Positions 1-7,540 are shown, counted from the stretch's first letter. The stretch is 34,278 nt of DNA from Deltaproteobacteria bacterium (GCA_029553295.1 JAKPCK010000098.1:1-34278); one strand, 5' to 3'. Translations and numbers: made by a program. Notes: a model not told the origin generated them from the letters alone.

Positions 1-350
1 TTTTTGATGTCTCTTTCATCTTCTTTGTCAATCATTCCAAGAAGCTCATCTGCCGCCTCAACGATGTTGTCATAGCCCTGCTGTGCTGCTCTCTGCTTTG
101 CTGCTATGACTCCCCTGCGGTAAACTTTGCCATTTTTGCCAAAAGGAAATTTATATCTCTCTTTTGTCTCCTCATCCGCATCTGTGTCTATAGCTAAAAA
201 CCATTTTGCGTATTCACTCCATCCGCCGTCATTAAGTATTTTATTTCCATCATCAGCATCAAAGCTCCAGCTTGATGTCTTATCCACCTTGCCAGCCTTA
301 ATCAGGCCTTTTGCATGGCTTATGCCTTTTGGGTTAGTTTGAATGGCCAT
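1..350 (-). CDS. Phage prohead protease-like head protein, N-terminal part
   Basis: The gene runs off the left edge, leaving about 116 codons. The start ATG at 350 is preceded by a strong AGGAGG and overlaps the 3' end of the portal gene by 31 bp, as expected for a translationally coupled head operon. The visible protein has the region KGLIKAGKVDKTSSWSF, then an acidic stretch DTDADEETKERYKFPFGKNG, then a helical segment ending EAADELLGMIDKEDERD. This N-terminal region is known from phage proteins placed just after portals and often annotated as HK97-family prohead protease or a protease/capsid fusion. The catalytic part is outside the window, so the exact type cannot be settled. Confidence 0.6.
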   Translation of the reverse strand, partial: MAIQTNPKGISHAKGLIKAGKVDKTSSWSFDADDGNKILNDGGWSEYAKWFLAIDTDADEETKERYKFPFGKNGKVYRRGVIAAKQRAAQQGYDNIVEAADELLGMIDKEDERDIK

Positions 351-1816
351 TTTTTTCTCTCCTCCTGCATCTGAGCCTCTTCAGAAATAAGGCTCATATC
401 TTTATCAATATCCTCGATTTTAATGCCGTATCCCTCCATGAGTGCCCGTTCTCTCTTTATTTCCTCGAGGATATCCTCAAAATCAATACCTTGTTCAGCA
501 CAAATGCGGGTTCTTGTTGTAAGTCCATTTTTTAATTCCAAAATTTTTGCCTGAACATCTTTCAGCGGGTCTACCCAGTCCCATCGCCTCGGCTGCCATT
601 CTGGGGCTATAAATCTTTCTAATTCTTGAAAAGAAAAAGGCAGCCGCCCTGCAAGGACTGCCATTTCAAGCCATTCTGGATATATTCTTTCAAGAAAGTT
701 GTCTATAAACCAGCTTTGAATATCCATCCAGTATTCACGTTCATCTATTGCCCCTGCACGGAGCGAGGAATAATTCACACTTTCGAGGTCATTACAGAGG
801 GTGTTGTAGTTGCAACCTAAACCAGCAGATATGCCACGAAGCATGGCTTTTACAAAATCAGAAAATTCTGCTGATGGTTGGCCCGGGTCGAATGGCTTAA
901 AATCAACACCAGGGGGTAGCCTTTCGAGGGCGCCTGGCTCAACTTCTGTGATAAAGTTGCCATCTGCATCCCTTTCACCTTCGTATGAGGCTCCTTCTAT
1001 GTCCTCCGTAAAGAATCCCATTTTTGATGCGGCTACCCTTGCGGCCACTACCTCTGCCTCCTCATATGCACCAAGCATACGGAGTTTTATCATTGCAGAT
1101 GCAACCCACGGCACGCCTCTCGATTGTGTGGGTCTTTCCTTGATGAAAAGATGTAATATTTCTTCTGCGGGGATGCGAATATGTCGATTACCTGCATATG
1201 AACGCTCCCCTGGGTGTTTCTCAAAAAGATGGTAGGCAACTGGTTTCCCATATCTATTTTTCTCAACACCCATAATAATACGATTCCCGTTGGGCAAATC
1301 CTGATTCAGGTCTTCATCGAGAAAATCAGCCTCGAGGATTTGCAGGGCGTAACGATATGGATTATCATATCCCCTTATTTTGCAAATCAGCACTTCACCG
1401 TCACGGGCTATTGTGCGTAAAATTATCTTTAAAAAATCACGGAGAGATAATGTCTCACAGACAGAAACATACTGTCTTGCCCATCTTCGCCACTCATCCT
1501 CAATGATAGAATTTGATTTTATATCGAGGTCATTTGTGGTCTTGAAATAGACCTTACTCTGAAGAATTATTCCCTTTGCACCAACAGTATTTATCTCAAG
1601 TTTACGCAGAAAATTGCGCATATAATCATCATTTCGTTCAAGATCTCTTGAGCGTTCTCTTAATCTTTTTAAATTCCAGCGAAGATATTCGTCTGATGTG
1701 AGATTTGCCGTTACCCAGTCCCATGTGAGGTTGTTCACCTGGGCGCCCGTGTAATTGCGTTTTCTGGGCTTTTCTTGTTTTCTTCTGAATTTTATTTCAA
1801 ACCCGAAGAGGTTCAT
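320..1816 (-). CDS. Lambda-family phage portal protein
   Basis: The 498-residue product fits lambda-type (GpB, Phage_portal_2) portals, which form the dodecameric DNA-entry ring at one prohead vertex and are usually about 480-540 aa. Recognisable family features are the N-terminal RSRDLERNDDYMRNFLRKLE helix region, the central RMLGAYEEAEVVAARVAASK segment (about residues 246-265), and the C-terminal block around LESVNYSSLRAGAIDERE (about 345-362). The reading frame is intact. It overlaps the connector gene upstream by 4 bp and the protease-like gene downstream by 31 bp, which indicates one operon read leftward. A lysine- and arginine-rich first 20 residues is normal for the family. Confidence 0.9.
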   Translation of the reverse strand: MNLFGFEIKFRRKQEKPRKRNYTGAQVNNLTWDWVTANLTSDEYLRWNLKRLRERSRDLERNDDYMRNFLRKLEINTVGAKGIILQSKVYFKTTNDLDIKSNSIIEDEWRRWARQYVSVCETLSLRDFLKIILRTIARDGEVLICKIRGYDNPYRYALQILEADFLDEDLNQDLPNGNRIIMGVEKNRYGKPVAYHLFEKHPGERSYAGNRHIRIPAEEILHLFIKERPTQSRGVPWVASAMIKLRMLGAYEEAEVVAARVAASKMGFFTEDIEGASYEGERDADGNFITEVEPGALERLPPGVDFKPFDPGQPSAEFSDFVKAMLRGISAGLGCNYNTLCNDLESVNYSSLRAGAIDEREYWMDIQSWFIDNFLERIYPEWLEMAVLAGRLPFSFQELERFIAPEWQPRRWDWVDPLKDVQAKILELKNGLTTRTRICAEQGIDFEDILEEIKRERALMEGYGIKIEDIDKDMSLISEEAQMQEERKKWPFKLTQKA

Positions 1817-2367
1817 CTGCTAAACCTCGTATAAATTTTATTCAGAGGTTTTAATCCTTTCGCCACTCTTTCTGCTGATAATTCCTGCTCATAAAGGGAC
1901 TTATATTTACGCCACGCCTGATAAAGTTCACCTGCAGACATATGGCGTATTCTTTTATCGCCAATCTGATATTCGAGGTCTGTGCGGGTCGCCCTGCCCT
2001 CAATGGCTGCTTCGAGAGCATCAAGGACTTTTTTAACATGACTTCTGCCATCCACACCTGATGCAGGTGCGGGTAGGACTGTAACTGTCCCTGTCGAAAC
2101 TGTATAAACATCTTCATCATTGGAGAGCTGTGCAACATAGCTGTATTCGCCTGCGGTTAATTTTGAAGAATCACTTGCAGATATGGTGATGAGATATGAG
2201 TATTCAGTATATGCCTCGCCTTGGGCCGTAAAAGAGGAAGAGCTGTTGAAAAAAGTGTAGGTTAAGGTATATTCTGAAGTGGAAAAATCAGAAGAGACAT
2301 CCAGAATCCATTTGACAGTATCCCCCACCCTGAAGCTGGCAGGCTCGTATTGATATATCTCTGGCAT
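1813..2367 (-). CDS. gpW-like head-tail connector with beta-rich N-terminal domain
   Basis: The last 75 or so residues (about 108-184: DGRSHVKKVLDALEAAIEGR through LYQAWRKYKSLYEQELSAE) are alpha-helical and resemble the lambda gpW family, a small protein that binds the portal and stops the DNA channel. The first 100 residues are rich in Ser, Thr and Tyr, with alternating hydrophobics that suggest an Ig-like beta sandwich. An Ala/Pro linker (LPAPASG) joins the halves. Lambda gpW itself is only about 68 aa, so this is a two-domain version. The start ATG has no Shine-Dalgarno. A weak -10-like TATTAG lies 9 nt upstream, which may mean a leaderless message. No terminase gene precedes it. Confidence 0.65.
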   Translation of the reverse strand: MPEIYQYEPASFRVGDTVKWILDVSSDFSTSEYTLTYTFFNSSSSFTAQGEAYTEYSYLITISASDSSKLTAGEYSYVAQLSNDEDVYTVSTGTVTVLPAPASGVDGRSHVKKVLDALEAAIEGRATRTDLEYQIGDKRIRHMSAGELYQAWRKYKSLYEQELSAERVAKGLKPLNKIYTRFSR

Positions 2368-2485
2368 TTAAAAAAGCTAATAGCACAAAAGACGCAAGAT
2401 GTCTTTACATGATTTTCATCATTTTTACACAATTTTCACAGTTTTTTTGTAAGCCAAAAAAAAATAAAAAAAAATCAAAAAAAAC

Positions 2486-2523
2486 TTGACAACAATTATA
2501 TCATGTGATACATTTATATCATG
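2486..2523 (+). promoter_or_regulatory. Sigma70-type promoter and operator of the RHH cassette
   Basis: A consensus -35 TTGACA (2486-2491) is followed after exactly 17 bp by TACATT (2509-2514). An A-rich tract just upstream (about 2457-2484) looks like an UP element. An inverted repeat TATCA-TG-TGATA (2499-2510) lies across the spacer and -10. The 10-mer TTATATCATG occurs twice (2496-2505 and 2514-2523) with an 18-bp period, flanking the -10. Such paired boxes over the promoter of a ribbon-helix-helix gene are the expected shape of an autoregulatory operator. Confidence 0.75.
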
Positions 2524-2554
2524 AAGACAAAAGAAAAACAGAAAGGAGGTAATG

Positions 2555-2713
2555 ATGGATAAAGAGAAAACTAAAATCATAAGGATTCGAAATGTTCCAG
2601 AGTCAGTCCACCAGGCTGTCAAGATTCAGGCGGTTCAGAAAGGCATTAGCATGGAAGCGTTAGTCTTATCTTGGATTATAGAAATCTTAAAAAATAAAGG
2701 AGGGTTAAAATGA
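2555..2713 (+). CDS. Small ribbon-helix-helix DNA-binding protein
   Basis: A 52-residue frame begins with MDKEKTKIIRIRNVPESVH and continues QAVKIQAVQKGISMEALV, ending in a helix and Gly-Gly-Leu-Lys. The pattern of basic beta strand (IIRIRNVP), helix, turn with G-I-S, helix matches Arc/MetJ/FitA-type ribbon-helix-helix repressors and antitoxins. Of two adjacent ATGs, the one at 2555 is better spaced (5 nt) from AAGGAGG; the first is at 2552. The stop overlaps the next gene's start as ATGA. A strong promoter with symmetrical boxes lies directly upstream. It could be a phage regulator or an antitoxin; the sequence alone does not decide. Confidence 0.8.
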   Translation: MDKEKTKIIRIRNVPESVHQAVKIQAVQKGISMEALVLSWIIEILKNKGGLK

Positions 2714-2901
2714 AAAAGATGTTAAAATATGCTGATGAGAAAGGCAAGCTTTATTATTCTACATCTCAAAGCAGGTTCGCTCAGTTCACAAAGACACACG
2801 AAATAAAATCTGCTATTTTTCAGGGGGAAACGATATTGACAAGAAAGCAGGCTGAGGAATTGACGAGAATTGGGAACGGCGTTTATATGAAAATTCGATA
2901 A
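2710..2901 (+). CDS. Small protein of unknown function, coupled to the RHH gene
   Basis: This 63-residue basic protein (starting MKKMLKYADEKGKLYY and ending GNGVYMKIR) starts within the stop codon of the RHH gene (ATGA overlap) and has AAAGGAGGG upstream, so it is clearly translated in the same transcript. It is followed after 12 nt by a good terminator, so the cassette has two genes only. I do not recognise a family. There is no signal peptide, membrane segment or cysteine. Its position would suit a toxin partner of an RHH antitoxin or a small phage protein, but no toxin fold or catalytic residues are visible. Confidence 0.65.
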   Translation: MKKMLKYADEKGKLYYSTSQSRFAQFTKTHEIKSAIFQGETILTRKQAEELTRIGNGVYMKIR

Positions 2902-2912
2902 AATAAAGTCGG

Positions 2913-2939
2913 GGGGGGCTGAAAGCCCCTCTTTTTTTT
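2913..2939 (+). terminator. Rho-independent terminator of the RHH cassette
   Basis: The stem GGGGCT / AGCCCC (2915-2920 and 2924-2929) has a 3-nt GAA loop, is extended at the base by a G-T and a G-C pair, and is followed by eight T (2932-2939). Confidence 0.9.
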
Positions 2940-3051
2940 ATCCCCTTGTCGTCAGAAGACTCCCATTACGTAAAAGTAAACTGGTATCCTTGACAGGATT
3001 ACAGTGTAGCGGTGACTTGGACACACCTTAAGTAATCAAACTTCTCAAGAA

Positions 3052-3084
3052 TCTCCCGCTTCTAAGCGAAGCGAAAGCGGGAGA
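3052..3084. repeat. Perfect 10-bp stem hairpin, no T tract
   Basis: TCTCCCGCTT (3052-3061) pairs perfectly with AAGCGGGAGA (3075-3084) across a 13-nt loop that itself contains AAGCGAAGCG. There is no run of T on either side, so it is not an intrinsic terminator. It may be a small interspersed palindrome. Confidence 0.6.
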
Positions 3085-3204
3085 GGGTTCAAAATGATTA
3101 TTTGATTTTGACATAACGCAGAATCGAACAAATAGATTGACAAAGTGAACTTAAAAAATATATAAAAAAACATAATAAAAATTATTTTTAAGGGATTAAA
3201 ATAA

Positions 3205-3225
3205 TACGGTAACTTTTACGGTAAC
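3205..3225. repeat. Paired direct repeat TACGGTAAC (possible integrase arm sites)
   Basis: The 9-mer TACGGTAAC occurs at 3205-3213 and 3217-3225, 12 bp apart, about 55-70 bp inside the attachment core. Short direct repeats at this distance are typical of arm-type binding sites of tyrosine integrases. The integrase is not in the window, so the role is inferred. Confidence 0.45.
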
Positions 3226-3277
3226 AAAAAATATGGTGGGTGTAATTCAGGGAAATAAAAAGTATTTTTTTTAAATT

Positions 3278-3298
3278 AAAATCCCTGCCTCTCCGCCA
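3278..3298 (+). other. Phage attachment site: 3' end of tRNA-Ser
   Basis: The 21 bases end in CCTCTCC-G-CCA, which read as the 3' half of an acceptor stem (partner GGAGAGG), discriminator G and CCA. They are preceded by AAAT-CCCTG as the T-loop and T-stem end. GGAGAGG with discriminator G is the usual tRNA-Ser identity. No tRNA body precedes it: upstream is AT-rich phage DNA. It is therefore the duplicated 3' fragment left after integration into a tRNA-Ser gene. The motif CAGGGA at 3248-3253 is an inverted match to TCCCTG at 3282-3287 and may mark integrase core binding. Confidence 0.75.
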
Positions 3299-3386
3299 TA
3301 TATATCCAAATAGTTAACCTGTGTTAATATAGTTTAAATAAAAGCAGTAAAAATTCAATAAGCATTCCTTTACAAGAGGAGGGGAT

Positions 3387-4118
3387 ATGGACCCAAAGGA
3401 AAGTATAATCCTTGCCCTTGACGTGGAGCACTTTGAGGATGCCAGAAGGCTTGTTATGGAGTACAGGGATTATGTGGGTATGTTCAAGGTGGGCAAGCAG
3501 TTGTTTACCCATTGCGGTCCAAAGATTGTTGACTTTATCAATATGAAAGATTCAAAGGTCTTTTTAGACCTTAAATATCACGATATACCAAATACAGTAT
3601 CCAAGGCAGTGATTGAGGCGGCTAAGCTCGGGGTTGATATGCTAAATATCCATACTGCTGGCGGCCTTACAATGATGAGGGAATCCAGGTCAGCACTAAC
3701 CAGCATCACAAAAAAACTCCAGATACCAAGGCCTAAGATCATAGGCGTTACTGTCCTGACGAGTATCGATGATAATGAATTAAAGGTAATGGGTATTGAT
3801 ATTACTGTGAAGAAACTGACAAAAAATCTTGCCCTTCTTGCTAAAGAGGCAGGGCTTGACGGAGTTGTGGCAGGCGGGGAAGACATAGAGATGATAAGAG
3901 AGCTATGCGGTGATGATTTTGTTATTGTTACCCCTGGGGTAAGGATAGGAGAGAAAAAAGATGACCAGAAGAGGACCATCACCCCAAAGGAGGCAATAGA
4001 AAAGGGGGCAACATATATAGTCCTGGGGAGGACCCTCCTTGAGAATCAGGAACCATTCTTGCTCCTCCAGAGCATCTATAAGGATATATTAAATGCCTTA
4101 TCTGAAAAACAGAGATGA
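3387..4118 (+). CDS. pyrF: Orotidine 5'-phosphate decarboxylase
   Basis: The enzyme catalyses the last step of UMP synthesis, OMP to UMP plus CO2, in the cytoplasm. The 243-residue length is normal for the bacterial short form. Visible are the N-terminal substrate-binding LALDVE (about 9-14), the active-site DLKYHDIPNTV (the Asp-x-Lys-x-x-Asp signature, about 61-71), the GVVAGGED loop, and the phosphate-binding end VTPGVR and ATYIVLGRTLL. The start ATG follows AAGAGGAGGGG at good spacing. It is the first host gene beyond the prophage border and overlaps the next gene by 26 bp, so the two are cotranscribed. Confidence 0.95.
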   Translation: MDPKESIILALDVEHFEDARRLVMEYRDYVGMFKVGKQLFTHCGPKIVDFINMKDSKVFLDLKYHDIPNTVSKAVIEAAKLGVDMLNIHTAGGLTMMRESRSALTSITKKLQIPRPKIIGVTVLTSIDDNELKVMGIDITVKKLTKNLALLAKEAGLDGVVAGGEDIEMIRELCGDDFVIVTPGVRIGEKKDDQKRTITPKEAIEKGATYIVLGRTLLENQEPFLLLQSIYKDILNALSEKQR

Positions 4119-4824
4119 TATACTCGATGCATTAGAAAGTAATCCAAAAAGCGTAAGAAGATTATGGATTGAGGCAGGATTTGAAAACCAGTATGCCAGA
4201 TTTATAAAAAAGGCTAAAGAGCAGGGCGTTTCCTTCAGGATAATCCCAAAAGAGTCATTTTCAAAGAGGTTCAAGGATGCAAGGGCACATATCTGTCTGG
4301 AAAGAGACGAATTTTCCTATACAGACCCTGACAGCTTTCTTTTGAATATAAGGGATTATGGTGCATCATTATTTGTCTGTGCCTTTGACGGCATCTACGA
4401 CCCCCAGAATCTTGGAAATATTATAAGGTCGGCTGTATGTTTCAATGTCCATGGACTCATCCTTCCCAAGGACAGGTCCTGCGGTGTATCAGATACAGTC
4501 ATAGGCATCTCAAAGGGTGCAGTGGAACGTATAAATATAGTAAGGGTTACTAATCTTGCAAGATTTCTGGAGGACCTAAAAAAGGCAGGTATATATTGCC
4601 TGTGTCTTGATGAGAAGGGTGAGGGTATACTATCTGATATGGAATTAAGACAGCCTTTATGTCTTGTTTTTGGCAGCGAGGAGGGGACAAGGAGACTTAC
4701 AAGGCAGAGGTGTGATGGGGTTGTCAGGATACCCACATCAAAGGGATTTGCATCCCTTAATGTAGCCACCTCTTTTGCTGTGGCTTCCTATGAGGTTTTA
4801 AGACAGAGGGGCTTTGATATGTAG
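4093..4824 (+). CDS. SPOUT-family RNA 2'-O-ribose methyltransferase (RlmB/TrmH type)
   Basis: The 243-residue protein has an N-terminal substrate-binding domain (about 1-85, beginning LKNRDDILDALE) and a C-terminal trefoil-knot methyltransferase domain. SpoU motif 1 is DGIYDPQNLGNIIRSA (about 100-115), motif 2 LVFGSEEGTRRL, and motif 3 RIPTSKGFASLNVATSFAV. The Asn and Arg of motif 1 and the SLN of motif 3 are the SAM-knot and catalytic residues of the family. It most likely methylates 23S rRNA, as RlmB does, but a tRNA target cannot be excluded. The start overlaps pyrF by 26 bp, with AAGGA 8 nt upstream. Confidence 0.88.
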   Translation: MPYLKNRDDILDALESNPKSVRRLWIEAGFENQYARFIKKAKEQGVSFRIIPKESFSKRFKDARAHICLERDEFSYTDPDSFLLNIRDYGASLFVCAFDGIYDPQNLGNIIRSAVCFNVHGLILPKDRSCGVSDTVIGISKGAVERINIVRVTNLARFLEDLKKAGIYCLCLDEKGEGILSDMELRQPLCLVFGSEEGTRRLTRQRCDGVVRIPTSKGFASLNVATSFAVASYEVLRQRGFDM

Positions 4825-4837
4825 CCTCAATGATTCA

Positions 4838-4866
4838 TTGACATATTTATAGAATTTTTATAGATT
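4838..4866 (+). promoter_or_regulatory. Promoter of the YfcE-like gene, leaderless arrangement
   Basis: TTGACA (4838-4843), a 17-bp spacer and TAGATT (4861-4866). The ATG of the next gene is at 4874, only 7 nt beyond the -10, where the transcription start itself would fall. There is no Shine-Dalgarno. Confidence 0.75.
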
Positions 4867-4873
4867 ATCCCAT

Positions 4874-5338
4874 ATGTTAAAGATAGGTGTTCTGTCAGAT
4901 ACCCATCTACATAAAGTTACCACTGAGTTGAGAAACCTCATGGAGGTGGTTTTTAGAGATATAGACATACTCTTTCATGTTGGAGATATGGTAGACCTGG
5001 CTGTCTATGAGTATCTCTCCAACTGGAATATAAAGGCAGTAAGGGGCAATATGGATAGCCCATATGTTGTGTCAATGCTCCCTGAAAAGAGGATAGAGGA
5101 GATAAACAATAAAAGGATAGGATTAATACATGGATGGGGCTCCCCAAGGGGTATCGAAGATAGGGTCATGGCAGAGTTTAACGATGTGGACATAATAATA
5201 TTCGGTCATTCCCATGTGCCGTTGATATCTAAGAGGGACAATATAACCCTTTTTAACCCTGGCTCATTCAGGGACACGAATACGGCAGGGATCATAGAAA
5301 TGGGTGATGAGGTTTCATTTAGACACATAACATTATGA
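4874..5338 (+). CDS. YfcE/MJ0936-family metallophosphoesterase
   Basis: This 154-residue protein is a minimal calcineurin-like phosphoesterase. The metal and active-site motifs appear in order: SDTHLH (8-13), HVGDMVD (about 36-42), VRGNMD (about 55-60), LIHGWG (about 84-89) and FGHSHVP (about 110-116), followed by FNPGS. Family members hydrolyse phosphodiesters such as 2',3'- or bis-p-nitrophenyl substrates with Mn or Ni; the natural substrate is unknown. There is no signal peptide. The promoter places the start of transcription at or next to the ATG, so the mRNA is predicted to be leaderless. Confidence 0.92.
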   Translation: MLKIGVLSDTHLHKVTTELRNLMEVVFRDIDILFHVGDMVDLAVYEYLSNWNIKAVRGNMDSPYVVSMLPEKRIEEINNKRIGLIHGWGSPRGIEDRVMAEFNDVDIIIFGHSHVPLISKRDNITLFNPGSFRDTNTAGIIEMGDEVSFRHITL

Positions 5339-5391
5339 CAATAACTACACGTTTTTTATCCATTCCAAGTCCTCATTTGTGGATTCGATAG

Positions 5392-7536
5392 ATGGACACA
5401 ATATATCTCTCATTCCTCTGGCATATGCATCAACCCTTTTATAAAAACCTGTGGACAGGCGAATACATGCTGCCGTGGGTCCTCCTTCACAGCACAAAAG
5501 ACTATTTTGATATGCCCTATATGCTCAAGGAATACAGAGGGATAAGGCAGAACTTCAATATAGTGCCGTCACTTTTGATACAGATTCTTGATTATGAAAA
5601 ATCGCAGGTCAGGGATATCTACCTCGATGTATTTAAAAAGCCAGCGGAAGAGCTTACAGAAAATGATAAATCCTTTCTTCTGATGAATTTTTTTAATGCA
5701 AACTGGGAGAATATGGTTAAGCCCATCCCCAGATATTATGAGCTTTTAAGAAAGAGGGGTTTTTATTACTCCAGGGAAAACGTAGATAGTATAAGGCGAT
5801 ATTTTTCAGAACAGGATTACAGGGATATTCAGGTCTCGTTTTTTCTTGCCTGGATAGACCCTGTTTTTTTTGACATATACGAGCCCCTCCGTGAGCTTAG
5901 AAACAAAGGCGGTAGGTTTACAGAGGAGGACAAAGGGATAATCGAATCTGTCCAAAGGGATATACTAAAAGGTATTATACCGCTATATAAAGATTTATCC
6001 CAAAACGGCCAGATAGAGCTTTCAACATCACCGTTCTATCACCCCATCATCCCCCTTCTTATAGATAACAGGGTTGCAAAGGAGGCATTACCTGATATTG
6101 CTCTGCCTGAAAGGCCCTTTGCCTGTCCAGAGGATGCCTCACTACAGATAGAAAAGGCCTTGAGATACTTTGAGGGTGTATTCGGGTTTACCCCTTATGG
6201 GATGTGGCCCCCTGAAGGCTCTGTGAGCAACGATGCCCTGAAACTCTATATGAGGCATGGGATAAACTGGGTTGCCACAGATGAGGCCATATTATTTAAA
6301 AGCCTGAATATGGAGGGGAGAAAGGGTCAGGAAAATCTCCTCAGCCATCCAGAATATCTATACAGGCCGTACAGATTTGAAAGAGATGGCAATACAATAA
6401 ACATTATATTCAGAGACAGGGAACTCTCAGACCTTGTGTCATTCCACTATTCCAAGATGTCCCCAAAGGATGCGGCAAATGACCTTTTAAAGAGGATACT
6501 GAAAATAGGTGATAGCATTAGATACAAACTACCGACACCACTCATCAACATTACCATGGATGGAGAAAATGCCTGGGAGAACTACATAAATGATGGAAGG
6601 GATTTTTTCAGATATCTATACGAAGGTATTGAAAATGAGAAGAGGATAAGGTGCACTACCATTTCAGAATACCTGAAAAACACCGACAGCTTTGGTCACA
6701 TGACAAACTGTTTTGCCGGTTCATGGATAAACCACAATTTTTCTGTCTGGATAGGGGATGTGGAGGATAATACATCATGGTCCCTCTTGACAGAGACAAG
6801 GGATTTCCTCGTGTCAAAGGACCCTAAAAGGGAAAATACCAATGCCTGGGAGTCCATATATATTGCTGAGGGTAGCGACTGGAACTGGTGGTATGGTGAG
6901 GAACATGCCTCGGAGAACGATGAGATCTTTGACCTCCTCTTCAGGGAAAACCTGTCCAATGTATACAGATTTTTAGGGTTTGAGCCCCCTGATAAACTTA
7001 CTATACCTGTAATAATAGAGGACAGGGAGATAAGGCCTTCAAGGGAGCCTGTTAATTTCATCCATCCTATAATAGACGGCAAAATGACAAACTATTTCGA
7101 GTGGATAGGCTCTGGCTTTTTAGAGGGCAGGTCCCACGGCGTTGCTGTGCATGAGGCAGTATCACTTATGAAGGGTCTGTATTATGGCTTCAATGAAAAA
7201 TCTCTATATCTCCGTGTAGACATAGATAAAAAATACATAAATGGTGCAAAGGATTTTGCCTTTGAGATACATATAGAGACCGCCCAGGCCTTTGATATTC
7301 AATACAATGTCCATGACAACTCTGTTAATGCCAGTATACCTATAGATATATGTTTCGTGGATATCCTTGAGGCAGGGATACCTTTTGAGTCCCTTAAGAT
7401 AAAGCCCGATGATAATATTGAGATATGGGTATCGCTGAAGATAAAGGATATGAAGGTGGATAGGATACCCTCAAGGGGATACCTCTCCTTTCCTGCCCCG
7501 TCAAAGAATTTTGAGATGGAGATGTGGTATGTATAA
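5392..7536 (+). CDS. GH57 alpha-glucan hydrolase or transferase
   Basis: The 714-residue protein starts with the GH57 signature SFLWHMHQPFYKN (7-19). The catalytic pair is recognisable: nucleophile Glu276 in MWPPEGSVS and acid/base Asp390 in ITMDGENAWENY. Conserved blocks HPIIPLL (about 217-223) and the tryptophan-rich WNWWYGEEH also fit. The C-terminal 140 residues form a beta-rich domain (GLYYGFNEKSLYLRVDID), probably carbohydrate-binding, as in other long GH57 enzymes. There is no signal peptide, so it acts in the cytoplasm on glycogen-like glucans. GH57 covers alpha-amylase, amylopullulanase and glucanotransferase activities, and I cannot choose among them. glgC and galT lie 21 kb away. 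No Shine-Dalgarno is evident before the ATG. Confidence 0.9.
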   Translation: MDTIYLSFLWHMHQPFYKNLWTGEYMLPWVLLHSTKDYFDMPYMLKEYRGIRQNFNIVPSLLIQILDYEKSQVRDIYLDVFKKPAEELTENDKSFLLMNFFNANWENMVKPIPRYYELLRKRGFYYSRENVDSIRRYFSEQDYRDIQVSFFLAWIDPVFFDIYEPLRELRNKGGRFTEEDKGIIESVQRDILKGIIPLYKDLSQNGQIELSTSPFYHPIIPLLIDNRVAKEALPDIALPERPFACPEDASLQIEKALRYFEGVFGFTPYGMWPPEGSVSNDALKLYMRHGINWVATDEAILFKSLNMEGRKGQENLLSHPEYLYRPYRFERDGNTINIIFRDRELSDLVSFHYSKMSPKDAANDLLKRILKIGDSIRYKLPTPLINITMDGENAWENYINDGRDFFRYLYEGIENEKRIRCTTISEYLKNTDSFGHMTNCFAGSWINHNFSVWIGDVEDNTSWSLLTETRDFLVSKDPKRENTNAWESIYIAEGSDWNWWYGEEHASENDEIFDLLFRENLSNVYRFLGFEPPDKLTIPVIIEDREIRPSREPVNFIHPIIDGKMTNYFEWIGSGFLEGRSHGVAVHEAVSLMKGLYYGFNEKSLYLRVDIDKKYINGAKDFAFEIHIETAQAFDIQYNVHDNSVNASIPIDICFVDILEAGIPFESLKIKPDDNIEIWVSLKIKDMKVDRIPSRGYLSFPAPSKNFEMEMWYV

Positions 7537-7540
7537 CCCT

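Larger units (their letters stand above)
2940..3277. other. Non-coding interval at the prophage border
   Basis: No convincing gene lies between the cassette terminator and the attachment site. The interval holds a GC-rich hairpin at 3052-3084 and a pair of 9-bp direct repeats at 3205-3225. It is otherwise AT-rich. A stretch around 2985-3030 (TGTAGCGGTGACTTGGACAC) looks like foreign debris but I could not assign it to an insertion sequence. Confidence 0.6.
1..3298. mobile_element. Prophage end (remnant or satellite-like), tRNA-Ser attachment
   Basis: This segment carries three leftward phage head genes, a rightward two-gene regulator cassette, and at its right border a copy of the 3' end of a tRNA-Ser gene that has no tRNA body upstream. 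Host housekeeping genes begin directly beyond, at pyrF. This is the usual look of the far end of an element integrated in a tRNA gene: the intact tRNA and usually the integrase lie at the other end, here off the left edge. The terminase genes expected upstream of a gpW/portal module are absent between the module and the border, so the element is either deleted or an unusual phage-derived island. Only one border is visible. Confidence 0.75.

Noticed and set aside
2425-2622. A leftward 65-codon hydrophobic frame
   Set aside because: It is opposite the RHH gene and its promoter; the hydrophobicity arises from the poly-A tract read as Phe.
2985-3030. Insertion-sequence fragment
   Set aside because: The TGTAGCGGTGACTTGGACAC stretch looks familiar from mobile DNA but no inverted repeat pair or transposase frame supports it.
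3052-3084. Intrinsic terminator
   Set aside because: The stem is strong but no T tract follows on either strand.
3278-3298. A complete tRNA-Ser gene
   Set aside because: Only the last 21 bases are present; no D-arm or anticodon arm can be found upstream.
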